DNA from: DAIDJM01 sp964250215
GTDB lineage: Bacteria > Pseudomonadota > Alphaproteobacteria > Acetobacterales > Acetobacteraceae
Length of the DNA stretch: 7,694 nt
Assembly (NCBI GenBank): GCA_964250215.1
Contig: CAXUEX010000135.1
Span: 1-7,694 of the forward strand
Reading direction: 5' to 3'
Below are positions 1 through 6,627 of this stretch, in pieces. The notes beneath the pieces were generated by a model. That model saw nothing but the letters and a program-made list of their open reading frames with translations, did no database searches and had not been told where the DNA came from. Both the position numbers and the translations under genes were made by a program. Position 1 is the first letter of the stretch; each line of letters starts with the position of its first letter.

Positions 1-912
1 ACCGAGGCGTTGCGCACGCCCGGCAAGGCCTCGGTGGTGCTGACCGCGGAGCGGGCGCCGGTTGCCGCGCCGACCGCGAAACCGCATGCGCCGGCGCGGC
101 TGCTGGCCGATATTCCGGCGGTCATCGCCGTGGCTTCGGGCAAAGGCGGCGTGGGGAAATCCACGGTGGCGACCAATTTGGCGCTTTCGCTGTCGGCCAC
201 GGGCGCGCGGATCGGGCTGCTGGATGCGGATATCTATGGGCCGAGCCTGCCGCGCATGTTGGGGGTAGGCGGGCAGCCGGAAGTGGCGAACGGCATCATG
301 CGGCCCGTGGAGGCATTCGGGCTGCGCTGCATGTCGATCGGGTTTCTGGTGCCGGAAGACCAGGCGATGATCTGGCGCGGGCCGATGGTGATGGGCGCAT
401 TGACGCAGATGCTGGGGCAGACTGCTTGGGGCGAGCTGGATGCGATCGTGCTGGACCTGCCGCCGGGCACCGGTGACGTGCCCTTGACGCTAGCGCAGAA
501 AGTGGCGGTGACCGGGGCCGTGATCGTATCGACGCCGCAGGACATCGCGCTGATCGATGCGCGGCGCGGCGTGGCGATGTTCCAGAAGATGAACGTGCCG
601 ATCCTAGGCATTGTGGAGAACATGAGTTTTTTCCAGTGCCCGCATTGCGGCGGGCGCAGCGACATTTTCGGTCATGGCGGGGCGCGCACCGAGGCGGCGC
701 GGATTGGCGTGCCGTTCTTGGGCGAGGTGCCGTTGATGCCGGCGGTGCGGGAAGCGGGCGACGCAGGCGTGCCGGTGGTGGCGGCAGCGCCGGGCAGCGC
801 GGCAGCGGTGGCGTTCGAGGCGATTGCTGCTAGAGTTTGGGGCGAAGTGGAAAGGAAGGGTGGCGGCGCGCGGCGCTCCCCCACGCCTCCGCCATCTGTT
901 CGAGGAGGCTGA
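1..912 (+). CDS. mrp: Mrp/ApbC (NBP35-like) Fe-S cluster carrier P-loop ATPase, 5'-truncated
   Basis: Cytoplasmic P-loop ATPase of the Mrp/ApbC/Ind1 family, which binds an Fe-S cluster at a dimer interface and passes it to apoproteins. The reading frame is open to the first base (T-E-A-L-R-T...), so the gene starts upstream. What is missing is most of the N-terminal MIP18/DUF59 domain; its likely last strand (KASVVLTAERAP) is still visible. Numbering from the TTG at position 10, the deviant Walker A motif SGKGGVGKST lies at residues 43-52. A switch-like LDADIYGPSLPRMLG stretch and DLPPGTGD follow. The family's cluster-ligating CPHC motif has its cysteines at residues 210 and 213, in ENMSFFQCPHCGG. 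The C-terminus is a low-complexity Gly/Arg/Pro tail (KGGGARRSPTPPPSVRGG) that looks dispensable. The stop codon lies one base before the next gene, whose ribosome binding site sits inside this gene, so the two are probably co-transcribed. The family call is secure; the true start cannot be seen. Confidence 0.95.
   Translation, partial: TEALRTPGKASVVLTAERAPVAAPTAKPHAPARLLADIPAVIAVASGKGGVGKSTVATNLALSLSATGARIGLLDADIYGPSLPRMLGVGGQPEVANGIMRPVEAFGLRCMSIGFLVPEDQAMIWRGPMVMGALTQMLGQTAWGELDAIVLDLPPGTGDVPLTLAQKVAVTGAVIVSTPQDIALIDARRGVAMFQKMNVPILGIVENMSFFQCPHCGGRSDIFGHGGARTEAARIGVPFLGEVPLMPAVREAGDAGVPVVAAAPGSAAAVAFEAIAARVWGEVERKGGGARRSPTPPPSVRGG
903..908 (+). promoter_or_regulatory. Shine-Dalgarno site (AGGAGG) for the peroxiredoxin gene
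   Basis: A perfect AGGAGG lies 5 bases before the ATG at 914 and inside the last codons of mrp. It fixes the peroxiredoxin start at 914 rather than the in-frame candidate at 824, which would put 30 mrp-overlapping residues in front of a good signal peptide. Confidence 0.85.
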
Positions 913-913
913 G

Positions 914-1438
914 ATGCGTTCGATCGTGCTGGCAATGACGCTGTTGGCTTCGCCGGCTTTCGCGGCCTTAAATGTGGGGTCGGCAGCGCCGGAGTTTTCG
1001 GCCACCGCCACGCAAGGCGGCAATACATTCGGCTTCGATCTGGCGAGTGCGTTGAAGAAGGGGCCGGTGGTGGTGTATTTCTATCCGGCGGCCTTCACAT
1101 CGGGCTGCACCGAAGAGGCGCACGAATTCGCCAGCGCGGTGCCGCAATTCGCGTCGCTGGGCGCCACCGTGATCGGTGTTTCGCAGGACGGCATCGAGAA
1201 GCTGAAGAAGTTTTCGGTGAGCGAATGCCGCAGCAAGTTTCCGGTGGCCTCCGATGGCAACGGCAAGATCTCGCGCGACTACGATGCGGTGCTCAGCGGA
1301 TTCCTGGGATACTCCAACCGCACCAGCTACGCGATCGCACCGGACGGCCGGATTCTCGCGAGCTACACGGCCATGGACCCGAGCGGCCATGTGGACCGCA
1401 TGATGGCGGCCGTGGAGAAATGGAAGCAGCAGAAGTGA
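914..1438 (+). CDS. Exported peroxiredoxin of the BCP/PrxQ (AhpC-TSA) type
   Basis: A 174-residue thiol peroxidase that reduces H2O2 or organic peroxides, probably in the periplasm. Residues 1-17 form a typical Sec signal peptide (MRSIVLAMTLLASPAFA), with likely cleavage after AFA. The thioredoxin-fold core begins at NVGSAAPEFSATA. The peroxidatic motif PAAFTSGC places the catalytic cysteine at residue 65, with Pro58 and Thr62 in the usual PxxxTxxC arrangement. The position five residues after the catalytic cysteine, where E. coli Bcp has its second cysteine, is not a cysteine (CTEEAHEF). A second cysteine is found at residue 105 (SVSEC), in the helix that carries the resolving cysteine in the other PrxQ subgroup. 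An intramolecular C65-C105 disulfide is therefore likely. A GYSNRTSYAIAPDGRI strand pair near residues 132-147 matches the family. The gene is one base behind mrp with a strong ribosome binding site, and a terminator follows directly. The reductant partner is not encoded here. The family is secure; periplasmic location rests on the signal peptide. Confidence 0.92.
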   Translation: MRSIVLAMTLLASPAFAALNVGSAAPEFSATATQGGNTFGFDLASALKKGPVVVYFYPAAFTSGCTEEAHEFASAVPQFASLGATVIGVSQDGIEKLKKFSVSECRSKFPVASDGNGKISRDYDAVLSGFLGYSNRTSYAIAPDGRILASYTAMDPSGHVDRMMAAVEKWKQQK

Positions 1439-1446
1439 GGCAAGCG

Positions 1447-1478
1447 GGGGACTGGAGAAAGCCCAGTCCCCTTTCTTC
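1447..1478 (+). terminator. Rho-independent terminator of the mrp-peroxiredoxin unit
   Basis: A perfect 9-bp stem, GGGGACTGG (1447-1455) with CCAGTCCCC (1463-1471), encloses a 7-base loop. The T-rich tract TTTCTTCT follows. It starts 9 bases after the peroxiredoxin stop. The stem could also stop transcripts coming from the convergent ferritin-like gene, but on that strand the bases after the stem are not T-rich, so the main direction is plus. Confidence 0.88.
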
Positions 1479-1488
1479 TGCGAGTTTG

Positions 1489-2367
1489 CTACATGATCGT
1501 TCCGTTTAGCTTGTTCGGGAAGAACAGGTAGTTGCTGGCGGCTCCGCCACCATAGACAATGTTCAGCACCTGCGCGGGCGTGCGGGCAAAGGCGATGCTG
1601 TTCTGATCGGCCGGCACGATGTTCGAGTGGGTCCTGGTGCCCACGCCCTGATCGTCTTGCGCACCCGAAAGCTGGGCACGCAGCGCGCTGATCTTGTCGG
1701 TGGGGTATTCCATGCCACGCTGATAGAGCTGCAACCGCACTTCGCTGGCATGGTACGCTTCCACGGCCAAAATGCCGGCCGCGGCGGCGAGATACGCAGG
1801 ATTTGAGAGCGACGTGGCGGCACCGTGATAGGCAGTGACTCCGACATCCTCGAAAATGAACGCGCCGAGCAGGAAATTCGCCTCGTTCTCGAACGGGTTG
1901 AACGTGCCGCCGGGGCCGACCACGCCGGCGGCGCGCGCGAGCGTGGTGAAGCTGGTCATCAAGTCGATTTCCGGTCGGGCAACCGCAGCGCTGCCGAGTT
2001 GCGAGCGCAGGAAGAGCACGTGGTTGCGCTCGTCGTTCGCGATTTCGGATGCATACATCTTCACGGCCGATGTCACGAACGGCACCTGCGTGCCGCCAAT
2101 GACTTTGCCCGGCGTGCCTGTGCCTGTGGTGCTGCCGGCCGCCAGCCCATGACCGTAAACGGCGCGGAGGTAGAACTCCGCTTCGAGGTATTCGAGATTG
2201 AGCGCGAAATTCAGAATGTCTGCGTCGGTAAGCGTTTGTGCGCGGGCGGGTTTCGGCGCCAGGCCCGCGCCGACAGCGCCGAGCAGGGCGGCGCCGACGC
2301 CGACGTTTCGCAGCAGATCGCGCCGTCCGTTTGTCGAAGCTTCGGTGTCGTGGATCGCGTCGTGCAT
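1489..2367 (-). CDS. Tat-exported ferritin-like domain protein
   Basis: A 292-residue protein of the ferritin-like superfamily (the Ferritin_2 / desiccation-related type). It has a twin-arginine signal: GRRDLLRN at residues 13-20, a hydrophobic Ala/Gly stretch at 22-36, and ARA as a likely cleavage site before Gln44. This predicts export in folded form, consistent with a metal cofactor loaded in the cytoplasm. Possible di-iron ligands on the helices are Glu59/62/64 (NLEYLEAEFY), Glu113 and His116 (NDERNH), Glu173 (FEDVG), and Glu203/His206/Glu209 (VEAYHASE). This is the pattern of Glu and ExxH motifs expected of a four-helix bundle. The start at 2367 has GAGGAG seven bases upstream. The gene sits 123 bases behind cyoD on the same strand and has a possible promoter of its own. 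The biological role of this family is poorly defined: iron storage, oxidase, or catalase-like activity are all possible and none can be read from the sequence. Confidence 0.85.
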   Translation of the reverse strand: MHDAIHDTEASTNGRRDLLRNVGVGAALLGAVGAGLAPKPARAQTLTDADILNFALNLEYLEAEFYLRAVYGHGLAAGSTTGTGTPGKVIGGTQVPFVTSAVKMYASEIANDERNHVLFLRSQLGSAAVARPEIDLMTSFTTLARAAGVVGPGGTFNPFENEANFLLGAFIFEDVGVTAYHGAATSLSNPAYLAAAAGILAVEAYHASEVRLQLYQRGMEYPTDKISALRAQLSGAQDDQGVGTRTHSNIVPADQNSIAFARTPAQVLNIVYGGGAASNYLFFPNKLNGTIM

Positions 2368-2458
2368 CGAGCATCTCCTCGCCGACCGGATCGCACGGAA
2401 TTGTCGACCCGGTGACGTAGGGCTACGCGCGGTGGAACCTGTGCGGATGCAGCCAGGG

Positions 2459-2487
2459 ATTCACGAGTGGTTGATCTCGAATGTCAA
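2459..2487 (-). promoter_or_regulatory. Possible sigma-70-type promoter for the ferritin-like gene
   Basis: On the minus strand a perfect -35 hexamer TTGACA (2487-2482) is followed after 17 bases by GTGAAT (2464-2459). The latter matches the -10 consensus only in its last three bases. It begins three bases after the cyoD stop and would leave a leader of about 85 bases before the ATG at 2367. The good -35 and spacing argue for it and the weak -10 against it. I saw no terminator between cyoD and this gene, so read-through from the cyo operon is also possible. Confidence 0.4.
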
Positions 2488-2490
2488 AGT

Positions 2491-2868
2491 TCAACGCTGC
2501 ATCTGCATCAGCCGGTCCATCGGCAGCATGTTGTGGTTCAGATGCTGCATGATCCAGACCGAGCCGCCGATGACCAGCGCCACGATCAGCACGCCGAAGG
2601 CGAGCGCCAGCGTGTTGTTCTGGTTGTCGGGCGCCGAGGTGAGATGGATGAAGAACACCAGGTGCACGCCGATTTGCCCGACCGCCAAGGCCACGAGCGC
2701 CACCGGCACCGCCGGGCCCCAAACCAGGTGGGCGCCGGCGAGGTAGAACGAAGCGCATGTGAGGCCGACTGCCAGGACGAGGCCGATCGTATAGACGAGG
2801 ATGCCTTGGCCGGCACCCTCGCCGCCGCGGTCCATTACGCCGGGGGCGACGTCGTTCGCGTCGTTCAT
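2491..2868 (-). CDS. cyoD: Ubiquinol oxidase subunit IV (CyoD)
   Basis: A 125-residue small membrane subunit of the cyo-type quinol oxidase, needed for assembly and stability of the catalytic subunits rather than catalysis. Three membrane helices can be seen at about residues 24-44, 52-75 and 85-107. The family signature GQIGVHLVFFIHL is at residues 64-76. The C-terminal WIMQHLNHNML matches the E. coli CyoD end pattern. The hydrophilic N-terminus is about 20 residues and somewhat Gly-rich. The ATG at 2868 overlaps the cyoC stop as ATGA, and AGGAG sits seven bases upstream inside cyoC. These support this start over the internal Met12. It is the last gene of the cyo operon; no cyoE follows. Confidence 0.95.
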   Translation of the reverse strand: MNDANDVAPGVMDRGGEGAGQGILVYTIGLVLAVGLTCASFYLAGAHLVWGPAVPVALVALAVGQIGVHLVFFIHLTSAPDNQNNTLALAFGVLIVALVIGGSVWIMQHLNHNMLPMDRLMQMQR

Positions 2869-3545
2869 GCGCCGGCTCCTATTAGATAGACAATCGTGAA
2901 CAGCGCGACCCAGATGATATCCAGCGCATGCCAGAACAGATTGAAGCAGAGCAGCCGGCGCATGATTTGCGGCCGAAAGCCTTTGAGATAGACCTGCGCC
3001 ATCATCGTGCCGAGCCAGAGCAGCCCGGCGGTGACGTGCAGACCGTGGCAGCCCACCACGGCGAAGAACGAGGAGAGGAACGCACTGCGGTCCGGGCCAT
3101 CGCCGCGCACGATCATGCCGATGAATTCATGGAATTCCAGGAACAGGAATGCGGCGCCGAGCAGGCCGGTGATCAGCAGAAAAACCTGGGTGAGAAGCTG
3201 GTTGCGCTGCTGCGCGGCGACGGCGGAAAGGCCGCAGGTGAAGCTGGAGAGCAGCAGGCAGCCGGTTTCGATGGCGACGCGTTGCAGATCGAACAAATCG
3301 TGGCCACTCGGGCCGCCGGCGGTGGCGCCCTGCAACACGGCGTGGGCGGCGAAGAACGCCGAGAACATCACGATGTCGCTGAGCAGGAATATCCAGAAGC
3401 CGTAGCCGACGATGACGCGCTTGGAGGCGGGACCGCCCTCGCCATGTCCGGTGGAGTCCGCGCGGCCGCCACCGCCGCCGGTGCCGCGCCCGACGTGGTA
3501 GGGATCGACGGGGCCGGAGCGCGGCAGTGCAATGGCTTGGCTCAT
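2865..3545 (-). CDS. cyoC: Ubiquinol oxidase subunit III (CyoC)
   Basis: A 226-residue haem-copper oxidase subunit III. Five hydrophobic helices are visible: roughly residues 46-70, 92-111, 117-138, 157-183 and 200-224. This is the cyo arrangement, in which the first two helices of a classical subunit III are instead carried at the end of subunit I. Recognisable family segments are GFWIFLLSDIVMFSAFFAAHAVL, FLFLEFHEFIGMI, CHGLHVTAGLLWL and FWHALDIIWVALF. The protein has a Gly-rich hydrophilic N-terminus (GRGTGGGGGRADSTGHGEGG, residues 19-38), which makes it some 20 residues longer than E. coli CyoC (204). Start choice: the ATG at 3545 forms an ATGA overlap with the cyoB stop. No good Shine-Dalgarno precedes it, so translation probably depends on ribosomes finishing cyoB. 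A longer in-frame version reaching back to 3938 would run inside cyoB and is not credible. Confidence 0.95.
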   Translation of the reverse strand: MSQAIALPRSGPVDPYHVGRGTGGGGGRADSTGHGEGGPASKRVIVGYGFWIFLLSDIVMFSAFFAAHAVLQGATAGGPSGHDLFDLQRVAIETGCLLLSSFTCGLSAVAAQQRNQLLTQVFLLITGLLGAAFLFLEFHEFIGMIVRGDGPDRSAFLSSFFAVVGCHGLHVTAGLLWLGTMMAQVYLKGFRPQIMRRLLCFNLFWHALDIIWVALFTIVYLIGAGA

Positions 3546-5554
3546 GCCGGTTCGCTCACGTGCGCATGTTGCTCCAGCCACGCCTGCCGCGCGGCCCGGC
3601 GCTGCTGATCGATGCGGCGCACTTCCTCTACCGGAATGATGTATTCCTCCACATCGCGCCAAGCGAACCAGACGAAGGTGGCGTAGGCCGCGACCACGCC
3701 GACTGCGACCAGCCACCAGATGTGCCAGATCAGCGAGAATCCCGTAATGGTGGCGAAGAACGCGCAGATGAAGCCGGTAGGGCTGTTGCGCGGCATTTCG
3801 ATCGGCTCGTAGTCGGGTTGTTCCGCCATGTGCTGGGTTTCGATTGCCTGGCGCTTGATGCTCCAGTAGGGCTCGGCATCGCGCACGTTGGGCAGAACTG
3901 CGAAATTGAAGGCGGGCGGCGGCGAGGACGTGGACCATTCGAGCGAGCGGCCGTCCCAGGGATCGCCAGTTTCATCGCGCAGTTCGTGGCGGCGGCGGAT
4001 GCTGACGACGAGCTGCGTCACCTGGCAGATCGCGCCGATCAGGCTGAGCGCCACGCCAACGCCCGCGAGCAGCACAAAAGGGTGCCAGGCGGCAACTTCG
4101 TAATGCTGCAGCCGGCGTGTCATGCCGAGCAGCCCGGCGATGTAGAGCGGGAAGAACGTGACGTAGAAGCCGGCGAGCGTGAACCAGAACGCCGCCTTGC
4201 CCCAGCCTTCCACCAGCCGGAAGCCGAACGCCTTGGGGAACCAATAGACGATGCCGGCGAACGCGCCGAACACCACGCCGCCGATGATGACGTTGTGGAA
4301 GTGGGCCACCAGAAACAGGCTGTTGTGCAACTGGAAATCGGCCGGCGGCACAGCGAGCAGCACGCCGGTCATGCCGCCGATCACGAAAGTGACGATGAAG
4401 CCGAGCGACCACAGCATGGGCGTGGCGAAGCGGATGCGGCCGCCGAACATGGTGAAGATCCAGTTGTATACTTTCACGCCGGTGCCCACGGCGATCACGC
4501 TAGTGGCGATGCCGAACGCGGTGTTGACGTCGGCGCCGGCGCCCATGGTGAAGAAATGGTGCAGCCACACCATGAAGGAAACGAGGCAGATGAACAGGGT
4601 GGCCATCACCATGGAGCGGTAGCCGAACAACGGCTTGCTGGAAAAGGTGGAGAACACCTCGGAAAAAATGCCGAACGCGGGCAGAACGAGAATGTAGACT
4701 TCCGGATGGCCCCAGATCCAAATGAGGTTCATGAACATCATCACGTTGCCGCCGGCTTCGTTGGTGAAGAAATGGAAGCCGAGATAGCGGTCCATGGTGA
4801 GCATCGCGAGCGTGGCCGTGAGCACCGGGAAGGCGGCGACGATTAGCAGATTGGAGGCGAGCGCCGTCCATGTGAACATCGGCATGCGGAAATAGCCCAT
4901 GCCGGGTGCGCGCATTTTCAGGATGGTGGTGGTGAGATTGATGCCGGAGAGCAGCGTGCCGACGCCGGATATCTGCAACGCCCAGACATAGTAATCGACG
5001 CCGACGCCAGGCGAGTATGTCAGCTCCGATAACGGCGGATAGGGCAGCCAGCCAGTGCGGGCGAACTCGCCGACGACTAGCGAGATGTTCACCAGCAGCG
5101 CGCCCGTGGCGGTGAGCCAGAAGCTGGTGGCGTTTAGCGTGGGGAACGCCACATCGCGCACGCCGAGCTGCAGCGGCACGACGAAGTTCATCATGCCGAT
5201 CATCAGCGGCATGGCCGCAAAGAAGATCATGATGGTGCCGTGCGCCGAGAAGATCTGGTCGTAGTGCTCAGGTGGAAGGAAGCCGGGCGCATGATAGGCC
5301 AGTGCCTGTTGCGATCGCATCATGATCGCGTCGATGAAGCCGCGCAGCAGCATCACGGAGCCGAGCAGGCAATACATCACGCCGATGCGCTTGTGATCGA
5401 CGCTGGTGATCCACTCGCGCCACAGATAGGGCACCCAGCCGCGATAGGCGACATAGGCCAGCACGCCAAGCAGGATCAGCATGACAACGCCGCCGGCGGC
5501 CAACGGGATCGGCTGGTCCCAAGGAATCGCGGACAGGGTGAGTTTGCCGAACAC
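3542..5554 (-). CDS. cyoB: Ubiquinol oxidase subunit I (CyoB), catalytic haem-copper subunit
   Basis: A 670-residue catalytic subunit (E. coli CyoB is 663). It oxidises ubiquinol, reduces O2 to water at a haem/CuB centre and pumps protons across the inner membrane. Every key residue is visible at E. coli numbering minus one. His105 and His420 are the low-spin haem ligands, and His418 the high-spin haem ligand. His283, His332 and His333 bind CuB, with Tyr287 of the WGHPEVY cross-link motif. Asp134 and Glu285 belong to the D channel and Lys361 to the K channel. The quinol-site residues Arg71, Asp75, His97 and Gln100 are kept (LRGFIDAI and PPEHYDQ), marking a quinol rather than cytochrome c oxidase. 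There is an extra N-terminal helix (about 17-37), and two C-terminal helices (about 594-632) that belong to subunit III in other oxidases. The start is GTG, sharing one base with the cyoA stop. Whether haem O or haem A occupies the active site (bo3 or ba type) cannot be read from the sequence. Confidence 0.97.
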   Translation of the reverse strand: MFGKLTLSAIPWDQPIPLAAGGVVMLILLGVLAYVAYRGWVPYLWREWITSVDHKRIGVMYCLLGSVMLLRGFIDAIMMRSQQALAYHAPGFLPPEHYDQIFSAHGTIMIFFAAMPLMIGMMNFVVPLQLGVRDVAFPTLNATSFWLTATGALLVNISLVVGEFARTGWLPYPPLSELTYSPGVGVDYYVWALQISGVGTLLSGINLTTTILKMRAPGMGYFRMPMFTWTALASNLLIVAAFPVLTATLAMLTMDRYLGFHFFTNEAGGNVMMFMNLIWIWGHPEVYILVLPAFGIFSEVFSTFSSKPLFGYRSMVMATLFICLVSFMVWLHHFFTMGAGADVNTAFGIATSVIAVGTGVKVYNWIFTMFGGRIRFATPMLWSLGFIVTFVIGGMTGVLLAVPPADFQLHNSLFLVAHFHNVIIGGVVFGAFAGIVYWFPKAFGFRLVEGWGKAAFWFTLAGFYVTFFPLYIAGLLGMTRRLQHYEVAAWHPFVLLAGVGVALSLIGAICQVTQLVVSIRRRHELRDETGDPWDGRSLEWSTSSPPPAFNFAVLPNVRDAEPYWSIKRQAIETQHMAEQPDYEPIEMPRNSPTGFICAFFATITGFSLIWHIWWLVAVGVVAAYATFVWFAWRDVEEYIIPVEEVRRIDQQRRAARQAWLEQHAHVSEPA

Positions 5555-6447
5555 TACCCCTCCGTGCCCGAAACAGGATGCACGTGCGGCTGCGAGCCGC
5601 TTGCACCCGGACCCGGGCCAGGACCCGGAGGCTGCTGCTGCGTAACTATCTCAGGATAGAGTGCCGGGTCGGCGCTGCGATACGTGTAGGGCTGCACGTT
5701 CCGGCTCTGTTTTGCCAGCCTGGCGTATTCCGCGCTGTTCAGCGCCGGGCCAGCACGGCGCGTATCGGCCACCCAGGTTTCGAACGCCGTCTGCGGCACG
5801 GCGTGGACCGTGAAATGCATGTCGGAGAAGCCATCCCCGCTGTAATGCGCCGAAAGGCCGAAATAGTCGCCAGGCGCGTCGGCTTGCAGATTGAGCTGCG
5901 TATTCATGCCGTTCATCGCATAGATCAGGCTGCCGAGCTGCGGCACGAAGAAGGCGTTGAGCACGCTGGCCGAGGTGATGTCGAAATGCACCGGCGCGCC
6001 GGCCGGCACGGTAAGTTCGTTCACCGCGGCGATGCCTTGATCGGGGTAGAGGAACAGCCATTTCCAGTCGAGCGCGACTACCTGCACACGCAGCGTGGGA
6101 CGGTTCGAGACCAATGGGCGGTAGGGGTCGAGGCGGTGCGAGCCGATCCAGATGAAGCCGCCGAGCACGAGGATGGTGAGAAGCGGAATCGACCAGACCA
6201 CCAGTTCGATCTGGCCGGAGTAGACGAATTGCGGGCGGCGGCGGGCGCGGCTGTTCCCGGCGCGGAACCAGAATGCGAAGATCAAAGCAGCGAGGATGGT
6301 CGGGCCGACGATCGCCAGCATGATGGCCAGCGAATCGATCAGGATGGTGTGTTCCGCGGCGCTGACCGGGCCCCTGGGATCGAGCACGCCGCCGGTGCAA
6401 CCGGACAGCGCCGCCAGAAGTGGCAGGATGCGTAATCGCCCGCGCAA
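5554..6447 (-). CDS. cyoA: Ubiquinol oxidase subunit II (CyoA), lipoprotein
   Basis: A 297-residue subunit II of the cyo quinol oxidase. Its N-terminus is a lipoprotein signal: a positive RGRLR, a hydrophobic ILPLLAAL, and the lipobox LSGC with the lipidated Cys17. Two membrane helices follow at about residues 36-62 and 80-102, then a periplasmic cupredoxin domain from about 118 to 218. The CuA ligands are absent: the usual His and Cys positions fall in VLNAFFVPQLG and GLSAHYSGDGFSDMHF, with no cysteines. This is how quinol oxidases differ from cytochrome c oxidases. The C-terminus ends in a Pro-Gly repeat (PPGPGPGPGASGS, 273-285) and a HVHP tail. The start is TTG at 6447. An in-frame stop lies 42 bases further upstream with no ATG or GTG between, so TTG (or the adjacent ATT) is the only reasonable start giving the signal peptide. 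The ribosome binding site is a poor G-run. First gene of the operon; nfuA lies 196 bases upstream on the same strand. Confidence 0.95.
   Translation of the reverse strand: MRGRLRILPLLAALSGCTGGVLDPRGPVSAAEHTILIDSLAIMLAIVGPTILAALIFAFWFRAGNSRARRRPQFVYSGQIELVVWSIPLLTILVLGGFIWIGSHRLDPYRPLVSNRPTLRVQVVALDWKWLFLYPDQGIAAVNELTVPAGAPVHFDITSASVLNAFFVPQLGSLIYAMNGMNTQLNLQADAPGDYFGLSAHYSGDGFSDMHFTVHAVPQTAFETWVADTRRAGPALNSAEYARLAKQSRNVQPYTYRSADPALYPEIVTQQQPPGPGPGPGASGSQPHVHPVSGTEG
5557..5563 (-). promoter_or_regulatory. Shine-Dalgarno site (GGAGGGG) supporting the GTG start of cyoB
   Basis: On the minus strand GGAGGGG runs directly into the cyoA stop and the cyoB GTG (GGAGGGGTAGTG). The core GGAGG is 4 bases from the GTG, slightly short but usable. 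It decides the start in favour of GTG at 5554 and places cyoB initiation where ribosomes terminate on cyoA. Confidence 0.7.
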
Positions 6448-6544
6448 AATCCGCCCCCCGGCCTGGTATGGTTCAGAACTCGTGCCGGATCATGCCCCGG
6501 CGCCGCGGTTCAGGTAAGCCGCATTTGCGTGAAGGGAAGCTCAG

Positions 6545-6572
6545 GAACTGCGAAAGAAATCGAACTTGCGAA
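6545..6572. repeat. Imperfect direct repeat in the nfuA-cyoA gap
   Basis: GAACTGCGAA (6545-6554) recurs as GAACTTGCGAA (6562-6572), 17 bases apart from start to start and with one extra T. It lies about 100-125 bases before the cyoA start. It could be a pair of protein-binding half-sites on nearly the same face of the helix, or chance. I do not recognise a regulator for it. Confidence 0.3.
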
Positions 6573-6576
6573 GGAT

Positions 6577-6627
6577 TGCCCCTTGCAAGTAATTGGTTTC
6601 ATTGTGGAGGGGACGGTGCAAGGGGCA
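6577..6627. repeat. Perfect 11-bp inverted repeat (possible stem-loop) between nfuA and cyoA
   Basis: TGCCCCTTGCA (6577-6587) and its exact reverse complement TGCAAGGGGCA (6617-6627) flank a 29-base spacer. On the plus strand six T (6628-6633) follow directly, giving a terminator-like shape, but no plus-strand gene precedes it. On the minus strand it begins 16 bases after the nfuA stop and is not followed by a T-run. Each arm is itself a small dyad (TGC-N5-GCA). It could be a 3' stem-loop of the nfuA transcript, an operator pair for cyo, or the end of a small antisense RNA. Confidence 0.6.

Noticed and set aside
968..2374. 468-codon minus-strand frame covering the peroxiredoxin and ferritin-like genes
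   Set aside because: Its Arg-rich translation has no recognisable domain, and it runs through the 1447-1478 terminator and across two well-supported genes. It starts within the ribosome binding region of the ferritin-like gene.
2368..2490. Possible terminator between cyoD and the ferritin-like gene
   Set aside because: The only dyad, CGTAG-N2-CTACG near 2414-2425, has too short a loop and no T-run on the minus strand.
2865..3938. Extended cyoC frame starting at 3938
   Set aside because: The extra 131 residues lie inside cyoB in another frame and are Arg/Ala-rich. The ATGA overlap at 3542-3545 gives the usual start.
3527..4846. Long open frame (439 codons) on the plus strand opposite cyoB
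   Set aside because: It is a mirror of the GC-rich codon pattern of cyoB. The translation is rich in Glu/His/Ala/Asp with no domain, while the minus strand has every catalytic residue of a quinol oxidase.
5578..6435. 285-codon plus-strand frame opposite cyoA
   Set aside because: Antisense shadow: no ribosome binding site or domain, and cyoA on the other strand is certain.
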